Shown one piece after another: positions 10,635 to 21,736 of a stretch of DNA of 64,000 bases (the first letter of the stretch is position 1; each line of letters begins with the position of its first letter). A program made the translations under genes and the position numbers. Source of the stretch: Dactylorhiza incarnata (Eukaryota > Streptophyta > Magnoliopsida > Asparagales > Orchidaceae); contig JAWHQI010000013.1 in NCBI GenBank assembly GCA_033032865.1, positions 62,001 through 126,000 of the forward strand, written 5' to 3'. The notes beneath the pieces were generated by a model. It did not search any database. It saw only the letters and a list, made by a program, of their open reading frames with translations, and was not told the origin of the DNA.

Positions 10635-12370
10635 AACTGTACAAAATCTGAATAAGTCGTGCTGGGATGACAATAACCCCAGTAGTTATCTTACTTTTCA
10701 TGCATTTTATTTTATGCAATCCTGTTTAGTTAGCTGTAGTATTGTAGTTTATCTCTTTCTGTTTCTTTTGTTTTTGCGGAGCTGACCCCTGCAGGTACTT
10801 CTTCTGGATGGCGGATGCTGCAGCTTAGTCGTGGTTTAAACGCCAATCTTCTGGTGTGCTCATTTCTGAGCACTGGGTACTCTCTTTCCCTAGCTTTTTC
10901 TGATTATCATGTCATATATTCTGTGGATTGTTTAGTTTAAGTCTGGGGGAGAGCAGTTTTTGCACCCACTCACGTGCACTCATGCATAGCATGCCAGAAA
11001 GTATTTTAGTTTCAGTTTTATTATTTGTTCATTTTCATTGCACACCACAGCACCCACTTGAGCGCGTACTCATCTGTATGCAAGCTCTGTAGCGAATTTA
11101 ATTCTTCTGCTTATTTGGGAAAGTCTAGGTGATGGCTTAGGACTATGTAGCAGAGTAAAATGTTGACTCTAGTAGTGCTCCTAGTCGAGTGCTCGGTTGC
11201 ATAGAAATTCGTGTAGATTAGATTCCTCTTTATACTATGGTTTTATATTTTTCTCTATTAGTGTAAATGTTGTTTACTTTACTCAAATGGTGAATTCGGT
11301 GGAATCAAACGGTAGCATAGGGATGTGTGTAAACGATCGTTAGATTCGTATTGCTTGAGTCGGGAGAAAGGAGAATCTTTCTCGGTGGCTAGAACTTGCC
11401 CCAAGCGATTCTTGAAGCATGGGTATACGGTTAGTCAATTGTGTGAATGTGATATAGGCCATCATTTTGGCCCGGTTGAGCCTTTGTGCCTATCCCTACC
11501 GCTATATCCTCGCTAGGCCAGTTGTTCCTACCCGTTCTTTGATTCAGCCCCACTTTTATTTCATCAAAGCCCAAAAGCCAATCCTAGTCGCACACCCAAA
11601 TCTGAGCTTTAGCTGTTTATTATTTTCATGAGTTGGGTTGTTGATGTTGTGATACTTTTGTGGAAATGTGGATGTGCATCTTTGATAAATTTGCTGAAAA
11701 TGTTTTGAAAAGAAAAGAAAAGAAAATGAGAAAAAGAAGAGAAGTGAAAAGAAAAGAAAAAGATGAGCTTTAATGAAAAATCTGTGTAAAAAAAAATATA
11801 TGTTTGGGAGTAGGCGGTGCACACACCCATGTTGTTAAGTCCAAGTCTGGGGGTGTTGTGTACCCGCATGTTTGTGTGGTGAATGAGGATAGTTTCCTGC
11901 ATTAGCTCATTTGGGTTTAGTGCTTTAGCCGTCGTTTTTATCTTTGTTTTTCCTCACCTAAACCCAAGCCCCATTTAAAACCCAAAGTCCTATTGATTCA
12001 CGCATTTGAGTCAAACCAGTGCCGTGGAGAGAATGTGACCAGGCAAGCCTATGGTCACCGACACTGATGGATTTCAGTGGAGTTTTTCCCGCATCCCGAT
12101 CTTGGGCAATGCTCGTCTCAGCGTTTAGTTTACTTTCTCCGTATGCATGACCGAACGATTCACCGCTGTTCACCATTTTGAGTAGTTGTAATATGCTTTT
12201 ACTCTTGTAGAAATATATAGACTGTTTATATAATCAGAAATCTTCTCTACTATTTTTCTTATGCACGTGAGCATGCGACTTCGCATGGTACTCTATATTG
12301 TAGTTTTAAGCCATCTACTTTTCTTTCCCCGTACGCTTAGAATTTGTTTGCTCGGGACGCGCAAACAGGT
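10635..12370 (+). other. NA 3' internal region, no gene
   Basis: About 1.7 kb without a supported gene. It holds two early copies of the polypurine tract (AAGTCTGGGGGAG at 10939-10951 and AAGTCTGGGGGTG at 11843-11855) and a ~65-base A/G-rich tract at 11698-11765. Confidence 0.7.
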
Positions 12371-12383
12371 AAGTCTGGGGGTG
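12371..12383 (+). other. NA polypurine tract
   Basis: AAGTCTGGGGGTG directly before the TGATGAG start of the 3' LTR, where it would prime plus-strand synthesis. The same 13 bases also occur at 11843-11855. Confidence 0.8.
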
Positions 12384-14169
12384 TGATGAGTCCTGATCAC
12401 ATACACTTTTATGGACTCATCTGGGCCATCTATTTAGTCTTTTCACTGCACTTTAGCCCTGTTTTAGCTCATATTGGTCATTCTATGCTAGGTGCACTTA
12501 TAGGCCCACTTTGGTGTGATTTTATGCTTATTGTCTTTAGTTGTTTTCATGCGCTGTTAAGTGCCACCTTCAGTGGCTAGATTGGTGGTTGTGCTGGAAT
12601 GGGAGTCGTGCAGGTGTTCCCGGTGCAATTCTGCACAGGAACAATGCGCACGATCACCGGTTCTATTGCGCACGACCACTGGTCGTGCGCTACTGATCGT
12701 GTGCACTTAACCCTTTTTCACGAGTTCTGTTTGGTGCAGTGCGCACGACCACCAACGCCAGTGCGCACGACCACCGGTCGTGCGCCACTGCTCGTGCGCA
12801 CTTATCATTGAAATTCTGAGTTCTGTTTGCTGTATTGCGCACAACCATCAACTCCAGTGCGCACGACCACCGGTCGTGCGCCACTGGTCGTGCGAACATG
12901 TTATTTTATAACTTCTATCTTTGCAGGTTCCGTCCAGGCAGAGCGCACGATCACAGGATTCTAGTGCGCACGACCACTGGTCGTGCGCCACTGACCGTGC
13001 GCACTGTTTTATTCCAGCGCCTATAAATTCCCTGCTCGCGATTTTAGGTCACTCTCCCGATTTTCAGCGCCGTTTTCCGCCCGGTTCCGCCCAGTTTCGC
13101 CCCTCCACCGTCGCCCACCATATGGAGGTGCTCCGGGCTTGCTCTTCACGCCAATCTTGAGCCGGAGTTTCCTCTCGGCCTCCTCCTTCATCCAAGTGCT
13201 CCAAGGAAGGTTTAGCCGCCATCGCCATCGAGCAAGAGGAAGTTTGCAACCTCTACCGGATCGTGACACGAAGAAGACGGATCCATTGGAGAGTCGTGAC
13301 AGCTCTCTCTACCCCGGACGTAGTTGCGGACCGAGCTTGGACGTGGATTGACAACCCGGCGATTCCAACCGTGAATCTACAACGAGCCTTCGGATTCGGT
13401 CGATTTCTTGCCTTGTTCTCTTCTGATTGATGTATATGTAGCTAGAACCAACATTTTGATGAAGTATATTTTTACTTGTTAACATTAGTATGAAATCATG
13501 TCTATGTGATTGAGTAATCTTGTTATATTGTCATTCGAGGTGTGCCCCGTGGTGTGGATAGTTGGTTGTGTTGTGCCGCCCTAACAATTGTTAGTGGTGT
13601 GCTGGTCGAAGAGGTGCTTGCGACCCTCATTCTGTTAGCCTACTCGTCCACCCGCCTACCGAAGCGTGGCATAGCGGCCCGTGTATTCCATCCCGCCTAA
13701 CGAAGCAGCGCGCTCAAGGCCTGCATAGTTCGATCCGCTAGCCTTCTCGTCCATCCGCCTACCGAAGCGTGGCATCGCGGCCCGTATTCCATCCCGCCTA
13801 ACGAAGCAGCGCGCTCAAGGCCTGCATAGTTCAATCCGTTTGCCTACTCGTCCATCCGCCCTTGCGACGCAGCGCGCTCAAGGCCTGCCTAGTCTCCATC
13901 CCGCCAAGCGAAGCATTGCATAGGAGTAGTTTATAGTATTTTCTTTTATTTTCCAAAAGCCCAATCACCCCGTTTCCGCATTCCATCCGACTCAAGGACT
14001 TCGATCTCAAGTCCTTCCTCGAACGTTAACTCCACCTTACTGTGTTCCTTGAGAGATTCGATACTCGGGGATTACTCCTCGTTTTATATTACTTGAACGA
14101 TCGGTACACTGCCGTTTCGTGTCGCAGTCGAGCTACCGCCTATAGTGGTGTGTGAGATTTGCGCCATCA
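12384..14169 (+). repeat. NA element 3' LTR (1786 bp)
   Basis: Near-identical partner of 7375-9173, ending GCGCCATCA, followed by TGACC. Confidence 0.95.
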
Positions 14170-14361
14170 TGACCTGGGGCGTGTAATTTTAACTTTTTGC
14201 TCAAAACAGCCTAGAAAACCTGAAAACACAAAATAAACTTAAGTTAGCTTATGAAATAACAATGGAAGGATTTATATGATAAAATTCCTAAAAATAACAT
14301 AATTTTATATGAAAAACATAATAAACCTAAACTAAAAGATGAGTAAATAAATTACTCATCA

Positions 14362-14378
14362 AATACCCCCATACTTGC
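14362..14378 (-). other. Athila polypurine tract
   Basis: On the minus strand GCAAGTATGGGGGTATT runs straight into the TGATGAG start of the 3' LTR. The AGTATGGGGGTAT form is typical of Athila/Tat elements. Confidence 0.8.
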
Positions 14379-16152
14379 TCATTGCTCGTCCCGAGCAATC
14401 CATTTTTCACAAGGGTAAGAAAAAATAATGCAAGATAGAATTATGAAGACTAGAAAGTAAAATGCGAAGTATTATGCTGGCATGTGTAGATATTTTAGTA
14501 AAAAGATGTTCTTGGCATAAATGCTAATTTATGAAATACTTCAAAAATGCGTTATAATTATTTATCATTATTTTAATAATGAGTCGACGGTCAATCAAAA
14601 AGTTATGTGAAGGGAGAAAATAGCGTGATTGCTGAGATTTAAATTACTAGATGTAGACTTTCGGGGTGGCCTCCAAAGAAATCCATCAATGTCGACGGCC
14701 ATAGGCTTGCCCGTTTGCACTTTCTCCACTACACTTCGAACTAAATCGACTCTATGGATCTTTAGGACTTAAATAGGGTACATTTTAAGGCTTGGGTTTA
14801 AGGGTGAGGTAACAATGATAAACATGAAGGCGCATTCCACTTAAACAAAATTTTTGAGCTAAAAGAAAATGATTGCCACCACAAAATAATGAAGATTTAC
14901 CCCCATACTCGCATTTTTTCAAAGGGGAAACACTCTCATACTCTTTTATTTAAATCATGAATCTTCATAATTAGGATCATTCCAAGTATGCATGTACATA
15001 CCTAGGCCGCATAACATTATGAAATTATTGCTTTTTGAGATTTAAACATTTTTTTTTTGAATTGATACCCATAATATTTTCATAGAATCGTACCCAAATA
15101 TTTTTTTTCCAATTTAGCTCAAAATTTCAAAGTGTTCATTTGGGTTTTGGGCTTTTTATCTTTGGTGCCAAAATGATGAGGGTGGATCAAATAAAGGTGT
15201 AAGGCTCAAATTTGTGTGAACAATGGTGGTAAATCCAGGTTGGGTGCAAAGGCTCAAACTATCCAAAGAAATGCCTAAATCATTTCCGTAAAGTTAATTT
15301 GTCTAAAGCGCAAATGTTTCGAAAATAGCTTGGGGCAAGTTCTAGACATCGAGAAAGGATACCCCTTTGTTTAATTCGAGTAATAGCTTTCTAACAATCT
15401 TCTACACACTCACCTAAACTACTTTTGGATAAGACCGGATTCAAATTTAAAAGTAAAATAAATTATTACTACGCAAATTAATAAAACATAATTTTAGATC
15501 TATGCCAAGAATTTAATTTTACACCAAAACTACTCAAAGACAAGCATATGACTAGGAGCACTACATGAGTCAACAATTTTACTCTAAAGTTTCAAAAACT
15601 ATTCTAGCACAAAATTATTTTTAGTCCATATGAGAAACAGTCTACTTAGAACTTACAATTTAGCAAGTGGGAGTTTTGATGAATAAAAAGAACATTTTCT
15701 AATAGATTTTTTTTTGTTCTTGGACTTCCCAAGATCTGTCCGGTGAAGGGTTTGCAAGGTACTAGAGGCTATGATGGGAATTCAATCCCAAAGCATCCTT
15801 TCCAAGAAATTTAATTGCATTTTTTTTATTATTTTTTTTGTTTTTATTTTTCAAGTAAAACTACAAAGAAAGCTATGCTACACCCCCATACTTAAAATTA
15901 AACATTGTCCCCAATGTTTAAAACTAAGTATGAAAGATTAAACAAAAAAAAGTCAATAAAAAAAATCAAGAGAAATTACTAAAGTGTAAAGAGGGCTTCC
16001 CTGAATGGTAGTCGGGGTTGCCGGTCGAACACCTGCAGAGTTAAATTAGAAAAAACAAACAAGAAAAGAAAGACAAAAATAAAGAGGTTAACATTGGGTT
16101 GCCTCCCAAGAGCGCTTTGTTTACCGTCGCGTAGCTTGACTAAGTGGTAATT
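14379..16152 (-). other. Athila region between pol and 3' LTR, no env ORF
   Basis: About 1.8 kb, A/T-rich, with homopolymers and no reading frame of note. Some Athila elements carry an env-like gene here; I see none. The stretch 15717-15808 is a copy of a 90-nt sequence also found in the leader. Confidence 0.6.
15717..15808 (-). repeat. 90-nt motif, copy 2 (3' noncoding of Athila)
   Basis: About 93 percent alike by eye to 21538-21627 in the leader. The outer arms TTCTTGGA and TCCAAGAA pair perfectly. In the other copy one T-A pair of this stem is replaced by C-G. Related to 902-977. Function unknown. Confidence 0.75.
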
Positions 16153-19100
16153 TTAAAGATTTTGGAAGTGAATGGTTTCGATGTTTCCGGGCGCAGGGTC
16201 GCCCGGGTGATATAATTTTAAGCGTTGTCCATTGACCTTGAAAGAGCCTTTTTCCGGGTGCTCTATTAGCACCGTTCCGTATGGCCAAACTTCTTTAACT
16301 ATAAAGGGACCAGACCATCGTGATTTTAATTTACCCGAAAAAAGCCTAAGTCTTGAATTAAATAATAGGACTAAGTCTCCCAGTGAAAAAGTTTTTGGAT
16401 TTTTGATTTTTTTTATCATGATAAAATTTTGTGCGCTCCTTATAAATCTTATTATTTTCGTAAGCGTTTGCGCGCCACTCGTCTAATTCATTTAATTGTA
16501 GTTTTCTGTGCTCGGAGGCTAAGTTTAAATCCAAATTTAAAAATTTTAGCGCCCAAAAGGCGCGATGTTCTAATTCCACCGGTAGATGACAAGCTTTTCC
16601 ATAGACTAATCGGTACGGTGTACATCCGATGGCGGTTTTGTACGCTGTCTGATATGCCCATAGAGCGTCGTCTAATTTTAGCGACCAATCCTTCCTATTA
16701 ACGGACACAGTTTTTTCTAAAATTCTTTTAAGTTCACGGTTCACCACCTCCACTTGGCCATTTGCTTGTGGGTGGTAGGCGGTAGATAGCTTGTGGGTAA
16801 CTCCATACTTTGCTAAAATATTAGCAAGTTGGTTGTTATAAAAATGTGTGCCCCGATCACTAATTAGTGCTCGGGGTGTGCCAAATCATGAAAATAATTT
16901 TTTTAAAAATTTACGACGACTCTCGCGTCGTTAGTGGGAAAAGCTTGTGCTTCCGCCCACCTTGACACGTAATCGACCGCAACAAGGATATATTTATTAT
17001 TAAAAGAGGAGGGTAAAGGACCTACGAAATCTATTCCCCAAAGATCAAAAATTTCTCATTCTAAAAAAATATTTTGGGGCATTTCGTCCCGGTTAGAAAT
17101 GTTACCTGACCGTTGGCACCGATCACAATTACTCACGAAATTGTGAGCATCTTTAAATAAGGTGGGCCAATAGAAGCCCGACTCTAGCGCCTTTCTTGCG
17201 GTCCGGTTCGCTTGGTAATGGCCACCGGTTGGCCCTTCATGGCAGTGCCGCAGAATTTGGGCGCCTTCCTCGCCCGAAATACACCTTCTTACCACTTGGT
17301 CCGCGCAGACAAGAAATAAAATGGGGTCCTCCCAAAAATATTTTTTCAAATCTGAAAAGAATTTCTTCTTTTGTTGACTTGAAAAATCTTTTGGTAGGCC
17401 CCGGGCTTCTAAATAGTTGGCCAAATCCACGTACCAAGGGGTGGAAGAAGTCGTTACCTTTTCGATAGCAAGGAGGCGCTCTTCAGGGAATTTGTCGTCA
17501 ATTTCGGCTTCCACTAGTGCTCCTGCAGCCGGATTCTCCAACCGTGAGAGGTGGTCGGCCGCAACATTCTCCGCTCCCCTTTTGTCTTGGATCTCCAAAT
17601 CGAATTCTTGTAGTAGGAGGATCCACCTTAGCAGTCGAGGCTTTGCATCTCCTTTTTGTAGTAAATACCGGAGAGCGGAGTGATCTGTAAAAACAATAAC
17701 TTTTCAAAGCGTTAAATATGATCGAAATTTGTCAAACGCAAAAATTATTGCCAAAAATTCTTTCTCCGTTGTTGTATAATTTGCTTGTGCGGATGTTAGC
17801 GTTTTGCTTGCGTAATAGATTGGGTGAAAATGTTTATTCACCCGTTGGCCTAAAACTGCACCTACAGCAAAATCGCTCGCATCACACATGATTTCAAACG
17901 GAAGAGACCAATTTGGCGCGATTAAAATAGGGGAATTTATTAGTTCATTTTTTATTTTGTTAAACACTTTCAAACACTCGTCATCAAAATTAAACGCGGA
18001 TTCTTTTTCCAAAAGATGAGTTAGCGGTTTCGAAATTTTTGAGAAATCTTTTATAAACCGTCTATAAAAACCCGCATGTCCTAGAAAACTTCTAATAGAT
18101 TTTATATTGGTAGGAGGGGGAAGTTTTTCTATGACCTCGATCTTGGCCCTATCGACCTCGATCCCCTTATTAGAAATTTTATGCCCAAGGACTAATCCCT
18201 CTTGGACCATAAAGTGGCACTTCTCCCAGTTGAGTGCCAAATTCGTGTCTTCGCAGCGTTGAAGAACACGATCAAGATTATTTAAACAATTATGAAATGA
18301 ATTGCCAAAAACAGAAAAATCGTCCATGAATATTTCCATGACGTCTTCTACAAGTTCATTAAAAATTGCCAGCATACATCGTTGAAATGTAGCCGGCGCG
18401 TTGCAAAGACCAAACAGCATTCTTCGATATGCGAAGGTGCCGAACGGACAGGTGAATGTGGTTTTCTCTTGGTCTTCGGGCGCAATTGGGATTTGAAAAT
18501 ATCCCGAAAGACCATCGAGAAAACAGTAGAGTGAGTGACCGGATAAGCGTTCTAAAATTTGGTCAATAAAGGGTAACAGAAAGTGATCTTTGCGGGTAGC
18601 ATCATTTAATTTTCTATAATCGATGCATACTCACCAACCCGTAACAGTACGGGTCGGGATCAACTCATTATTTTCATTTGTGACTACAGTTATTCCACCC
18701 TTTTTAGGCACGACTTGCACTGGGCTAACCCAAGTGCTATCAGAGATTGGGTAAATAATTCCCGCATCTAATAATTTTATTATTTCGGCCTTAACGACGT
18801 CCTTCATATTTGGATTAAGCCTTCGTTGGGGCTGAATAGCACCGCGAGAATTATTTTCTAAACTTATTTTGTGCGTGCAAAACGAGGGGCTAATCCCCTT
18901 TATATCCGAAATTTGCCATGCAATTGCATGGCGGTGATTATTTAAAATTTTAATTAATTCGAAAGTTTCCGAATCGTTAAGTGCGGAAGCTATTATTACG
19001 GGCAGTTTTGAATTTTTTTCTAAAAATATGTATTTTAAATGTTCCGGCAATTGTTTTAGTTCTAAACTCGGTGGCTCCTCGTAAGATGTTTTTATTTTAG

Positions 19101-19275
19101 AAATATTTAAGTTTACTTCTTCAAATTTGGTTGGCCGAGTTTTTTTTTCTAAACAAAATAAATTTGCAATTTCCGGATTTTCAAATAAAGGCAAAATTAT
19201 TTCAGAAAACGACTTTATTTCCTCTTCAAAATTTGTTTCTAGGGTAAAACAAGAGTCGTCGTTTGGAAACGCATT
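16153..19275 (-). pseudogene. Athila pol (RT, RNase H, integrase), broken
   Basis: In sense order: the RT start with [20 protein letters not shown] (about 18780), fingers and palm with FMDDFSVFG (about 18330), an RNase H region (from about 17900) with [18 protein letters not shown] and the [11 protein letters not shown] block, then integrase with an HHCC zinc site ([20 protein letters not shown], about 17240-17110), the catalytic DDE blocks ([23 protein letters not shown]) and a C-terminal LKSRWSGPF block ending at 16153. Breaks: TGA at 19276 and near 18630, TGA after SYLTL (17701), TGA in LE-EIF (17056), a 1-base deletion plus CGA-to-TGA near 16895-16910, and a frameshift near 16400. The catalytic motifs are otherwise intact, so decay is moderate. 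Confidence 0.92.
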
Positions 19276-20430
19276 TCACATCGATTGATTTATATTAAAA
19301 AAAACTTCTTCCTCCCCAACTCGTAGGAGAAGGTTTCCGTTACTTACGTCAATTATAGCCCGAGCGGCGGCTAGGAAGGGCCGGCCAAGTATGAGTGGTA
19401 CTTCAGCGTCCTCTTCGATATCGAGGATGACAAAGTCTACCGGAAAGATAAACTTGTCAACCTTCACTAGCACATCCTCAATGATCCCGATTGGATACTT
19501 TACGGACCGATCCGCTAGTTGGATGCTTATATTGGTTGGGCTTGGGGTGCCCAAACCAAGCTTCTTAAATAAGGAGAACGGCATAAGATTTATGCTCGCC
19601 CCTAGATCGGCCAAGGCGTTTTTAATTAGTAAATTTCCGAACAAACACGGGATGGAAAACCGTCCCGGATCATTTGATTTTTCCGGTAATTTATTAAGAA
19701 CTATTGCCGAACATTCTGCATTAAGAGAAATACGCGAAATATCTTCAAGTTTCTTTTTATTTGATAATAAATCCTTGAGATATTTCACGTATTTAGGCAT
19801 TTTAGAGAGTGCCTCGCAAAATGGTACATTAATTTGTATTTGTTTTAAAATATTTATAAATTTTTTATACTGCTCCTCGTTGTGCTCATTTTGTAATTTA
19901 GAAGGATACGGAATAGAAGGTGTTTGAATAATGCGCGGAGCTAAATCAGAAGAGTTTAAATGCGGAGTTGGAGTTGAAACGTTTACCTTAGGCTCGACCA
20001 AATTTGAACTTTTTACCTCCTTTCCGCTACGGAGGGTTATAGCGTTGGCGCTCTCCCGTGGATTGGGCTCAGTATTGCCCGGTAGAGCTCCCTGTTGGCG
20101 TTCGGAGAACATCTTGGCGAGTTGTCCAATCTGATTTTCTAGGCTTTTAATAGATCCGGAAAGGTTCCGGATATTGGCATCAGTAGAAGCGACGTATTTG
20201 GTGAAGACCTCTTCAAGTGAAGGGGCCCTTGGTGGTTGTGGTGGAGCGAATCCAGGAGGATTCACTTGTGGGGGGCGTTGAGCATTATTGGGGTTGCTCC
20301 ATGAAAAATTCGGGTGGTTCCTTAAACCCGGATTATAACTATTAGGAAGATTATTATTATTTGGGTTATAAGGAGGACGATAGGAGTTCCCCATATAATC
20401 AACTTGTTCTTGATTATAATTATAATAATA

Positions 20431-20462
<32 letters not shown>

Positions 20463-21402
20463 GATTATTAGCCCCGTAAATGGCGGAGGAACCAGACATC
20501 TCCGCCATTTGCTTAGTAAGCCATTCTACTTGATATGCTAAATTCGGGGTGGCCTCGACTTCAAAGAGTTCGGTCGGTTTGTTAGGACGCGACCGTGGCG
20601 CATTCCACTGATAAGCATTCATGGCCATCTCCTCAAAAAGCTCTTGAGCGGCATCTGGGGTTTTGTTATTTAGAGTTCCCCCAGCTGCTGCGTCAATCAT
20701 CTGCCTCGTTTGGAGATTCAAACCATTGTAGAATGTTTGAACTTGTTGCCATAAAGGAAGGGCGTGGTGAGGACATCTCTGCAATAATTCCTTGAAGCGC
20801 TCCCATGTGTCATAGAGAGACTCCGAGTCTATTTTCGTAAATGAGAGAATGTCCGTACGTAATTTAGCGGACTTCGCCGGAGGAGAATATTTAGTTAAAA
20901 ATTTCTCCGTCATTTCGGCCCATGTAGTGATGGAACCTCTAGGAAGAGATCCCAACCATTGCTTGGCCTTAGTCCGCAAAGAAAATGGAAATAAACGCAA
21001 ACGAATGGCGTCGTCGGTGACGCCATTAATTTTAAACGTGTCGCAAATTTCCAAAAAATTCAATAAATATAAATTTGGATCTTCATCTGGTAACCCGTCA
21101 AAGATGACGGTTTGCTGTACCATTTGAATGATACTCGTTTTGATTTTGAAATTATTATTTGCCACTGCCGGGCGAATAATACTTGATTGTGTTCCCTCCC
21201 AATTTGGCCTCGCATAATAGGACATAGTCCGTAGCGGAGCCTCATTATGGTCGGGGTCACCTATTATATCTTCGTTAGTCTCTCCGACTGACTCTTCGCG
21301 AATTATTGGTAGATTACTAAATCGGAGACGTCGCCGCAAGGTGCGCTCGATTTCCGGATCAAAACCAAATTCAAAATCAATTGAAGAGTTTCCTCGGGTC
21401 AT
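19276..21402 (-). CDS. gag: Athila Gag-protease polyprotein (708 aa)
   Basis: An uninterrupted 708-codon frame starting at the ATG at 21402 and ending with a TGA that cuts it from pol. Residues about 60-250 are the Ty3 capsid region (FLEICDTFKINGVTDDAIRL, SITTWAEMTEKFLTKYSPP, ERFKELLQRCPHH). A low-complexity run of Asn then Tyr around residues 310-330 comes from a TTA microsatellite. A coiled region (SIKSLENQIGQLAKMFSERQ) follows. The aspartic protease lies near the C-terminus (ALADLGASINLMPFSLFKKL, LGRPFLAAARAIIDV). No CCHC knuckle is visible. It would assemble virus-like particles and process the polyprotein. The terminal TGA stands where element D has an Arg codon, so gag and pol were probably one frame. 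Confidence 0.92.
20426..20464 (-). repeat. TTA/AAT microsatellite encoding poly-Asn
   Basis: About a dozen TTA triplets that read as Asn codons in the Athila gag, followed by TAT/TAA-type triplets giving Tyr/Asn. In frame, so it does not break the gene. Confidence 0.85.
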
Positions 21403-21712
21403 AAACCAAAAGAAAAGAAAAGAAGCGGAAAAAGAAAAAGGGAAAAATAAGATTTTAGATAAATAAATTTATTTTTATTTTATTACATTTTTTTTAGATT
21501 TTTATTTTTTTATTATTATTAGGTGAATTAGAATTAGTCCTGGACTTCCCAAGATCTACCCGGTGAAGGGTTTGCAAGGTACTAGAGGCTATGATGGGAA
21601 TTCAAACCCAAAGCGTCCTTTCCAGGAATTTAGTTGCACCTTAAAATTAAGAAAAAGAAAAAAAAATAAAATAAAATTAATAGATATTTCGGTTTTCGAA
21701 ATATCAACCGAG
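21403..21712 (-). other. Athila leader between primer site and gag
   Basis: About 310 bases, mostly T/A-rich, with the 90-nt motif at 21538-21627. Confidence 0.7.
21538..21627 (-). repeat. 90-nt motif, copy 1 (Athila leader)
   Basis: Arms TCCTGGA and TCCAGGA close the element. Inside lie CTAGTAC, TTGCAAACCCTTCACCGGG and a GGG..CCC hairpin. Copies at 15717-15808 (same element) and 902-977 (chromovirus LTR). Confidence 0.75.
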
Positions 21713-21730
21713 TCCCCGACAACGGCGCCA
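21713..21730 (-). other. Athila primer binding site (tRNA-Asp type)
   Basis: On the minus strand TGGCGCCGTTGTCGGGGA, six bases inside the 5' LTR end at 21737. Confidence 0.85.
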
Positions 21731-21736
21731 AAAACT

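Larger units (their letters stand above)
7375..14169 (+). mobile_element. Non-autonomous Ty3-type element (NA), young, with one ORF
   Basis: A 6795-bp LTR element with LTRs 7375-9173 and 12384-14169, starting TGATGAGTCC and ending GCGCCATCA, with TGACC duplications. Primer site TGGCGCCGTTGCCGGGG (tRNA-Asp type) and polypurine tract AAGTCTGGGGGTG are present. There is no protease, reverse transcriptase or integrase. The only good reading frame (9393-10634) has two zinc knuckles. The LTRs look nearly identical, the main difference being a 13-bp indel, so the insertion is recent. It presumably uses the enzymes of an Athila/Tat-type partner, because termini and primer type agree with those elements; this is inferred. 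Confidence 0.9.
5975..14361 (-). repeat. Athila 3' LTR, split by the NA element
   Basis: The two parts are 5975-7374 and 14175-14361; joined they align with the 5' LTR at 21737-23325. In plus orientation it begins TGATGGACAAAAC and ends TTACTCATCA. It contains several long hairpins built on ACGCCCTTGGTCACG; the best, at 6936-6975, has 17-base arms. Confidence 0.93.

Noticed and set aside
14379..16152. Possible env gene of the Athila element
   Set aside because: No frame of useful length, signal peptide or membrane segment in this stretch.
21538..21627. Hammerhead ribozyme or tRNA gene as explanation of the 90-nt motif
   Set aside because: No CTGATGA..GAAA core and no cloverleaf; only a loose B-box resemblance.
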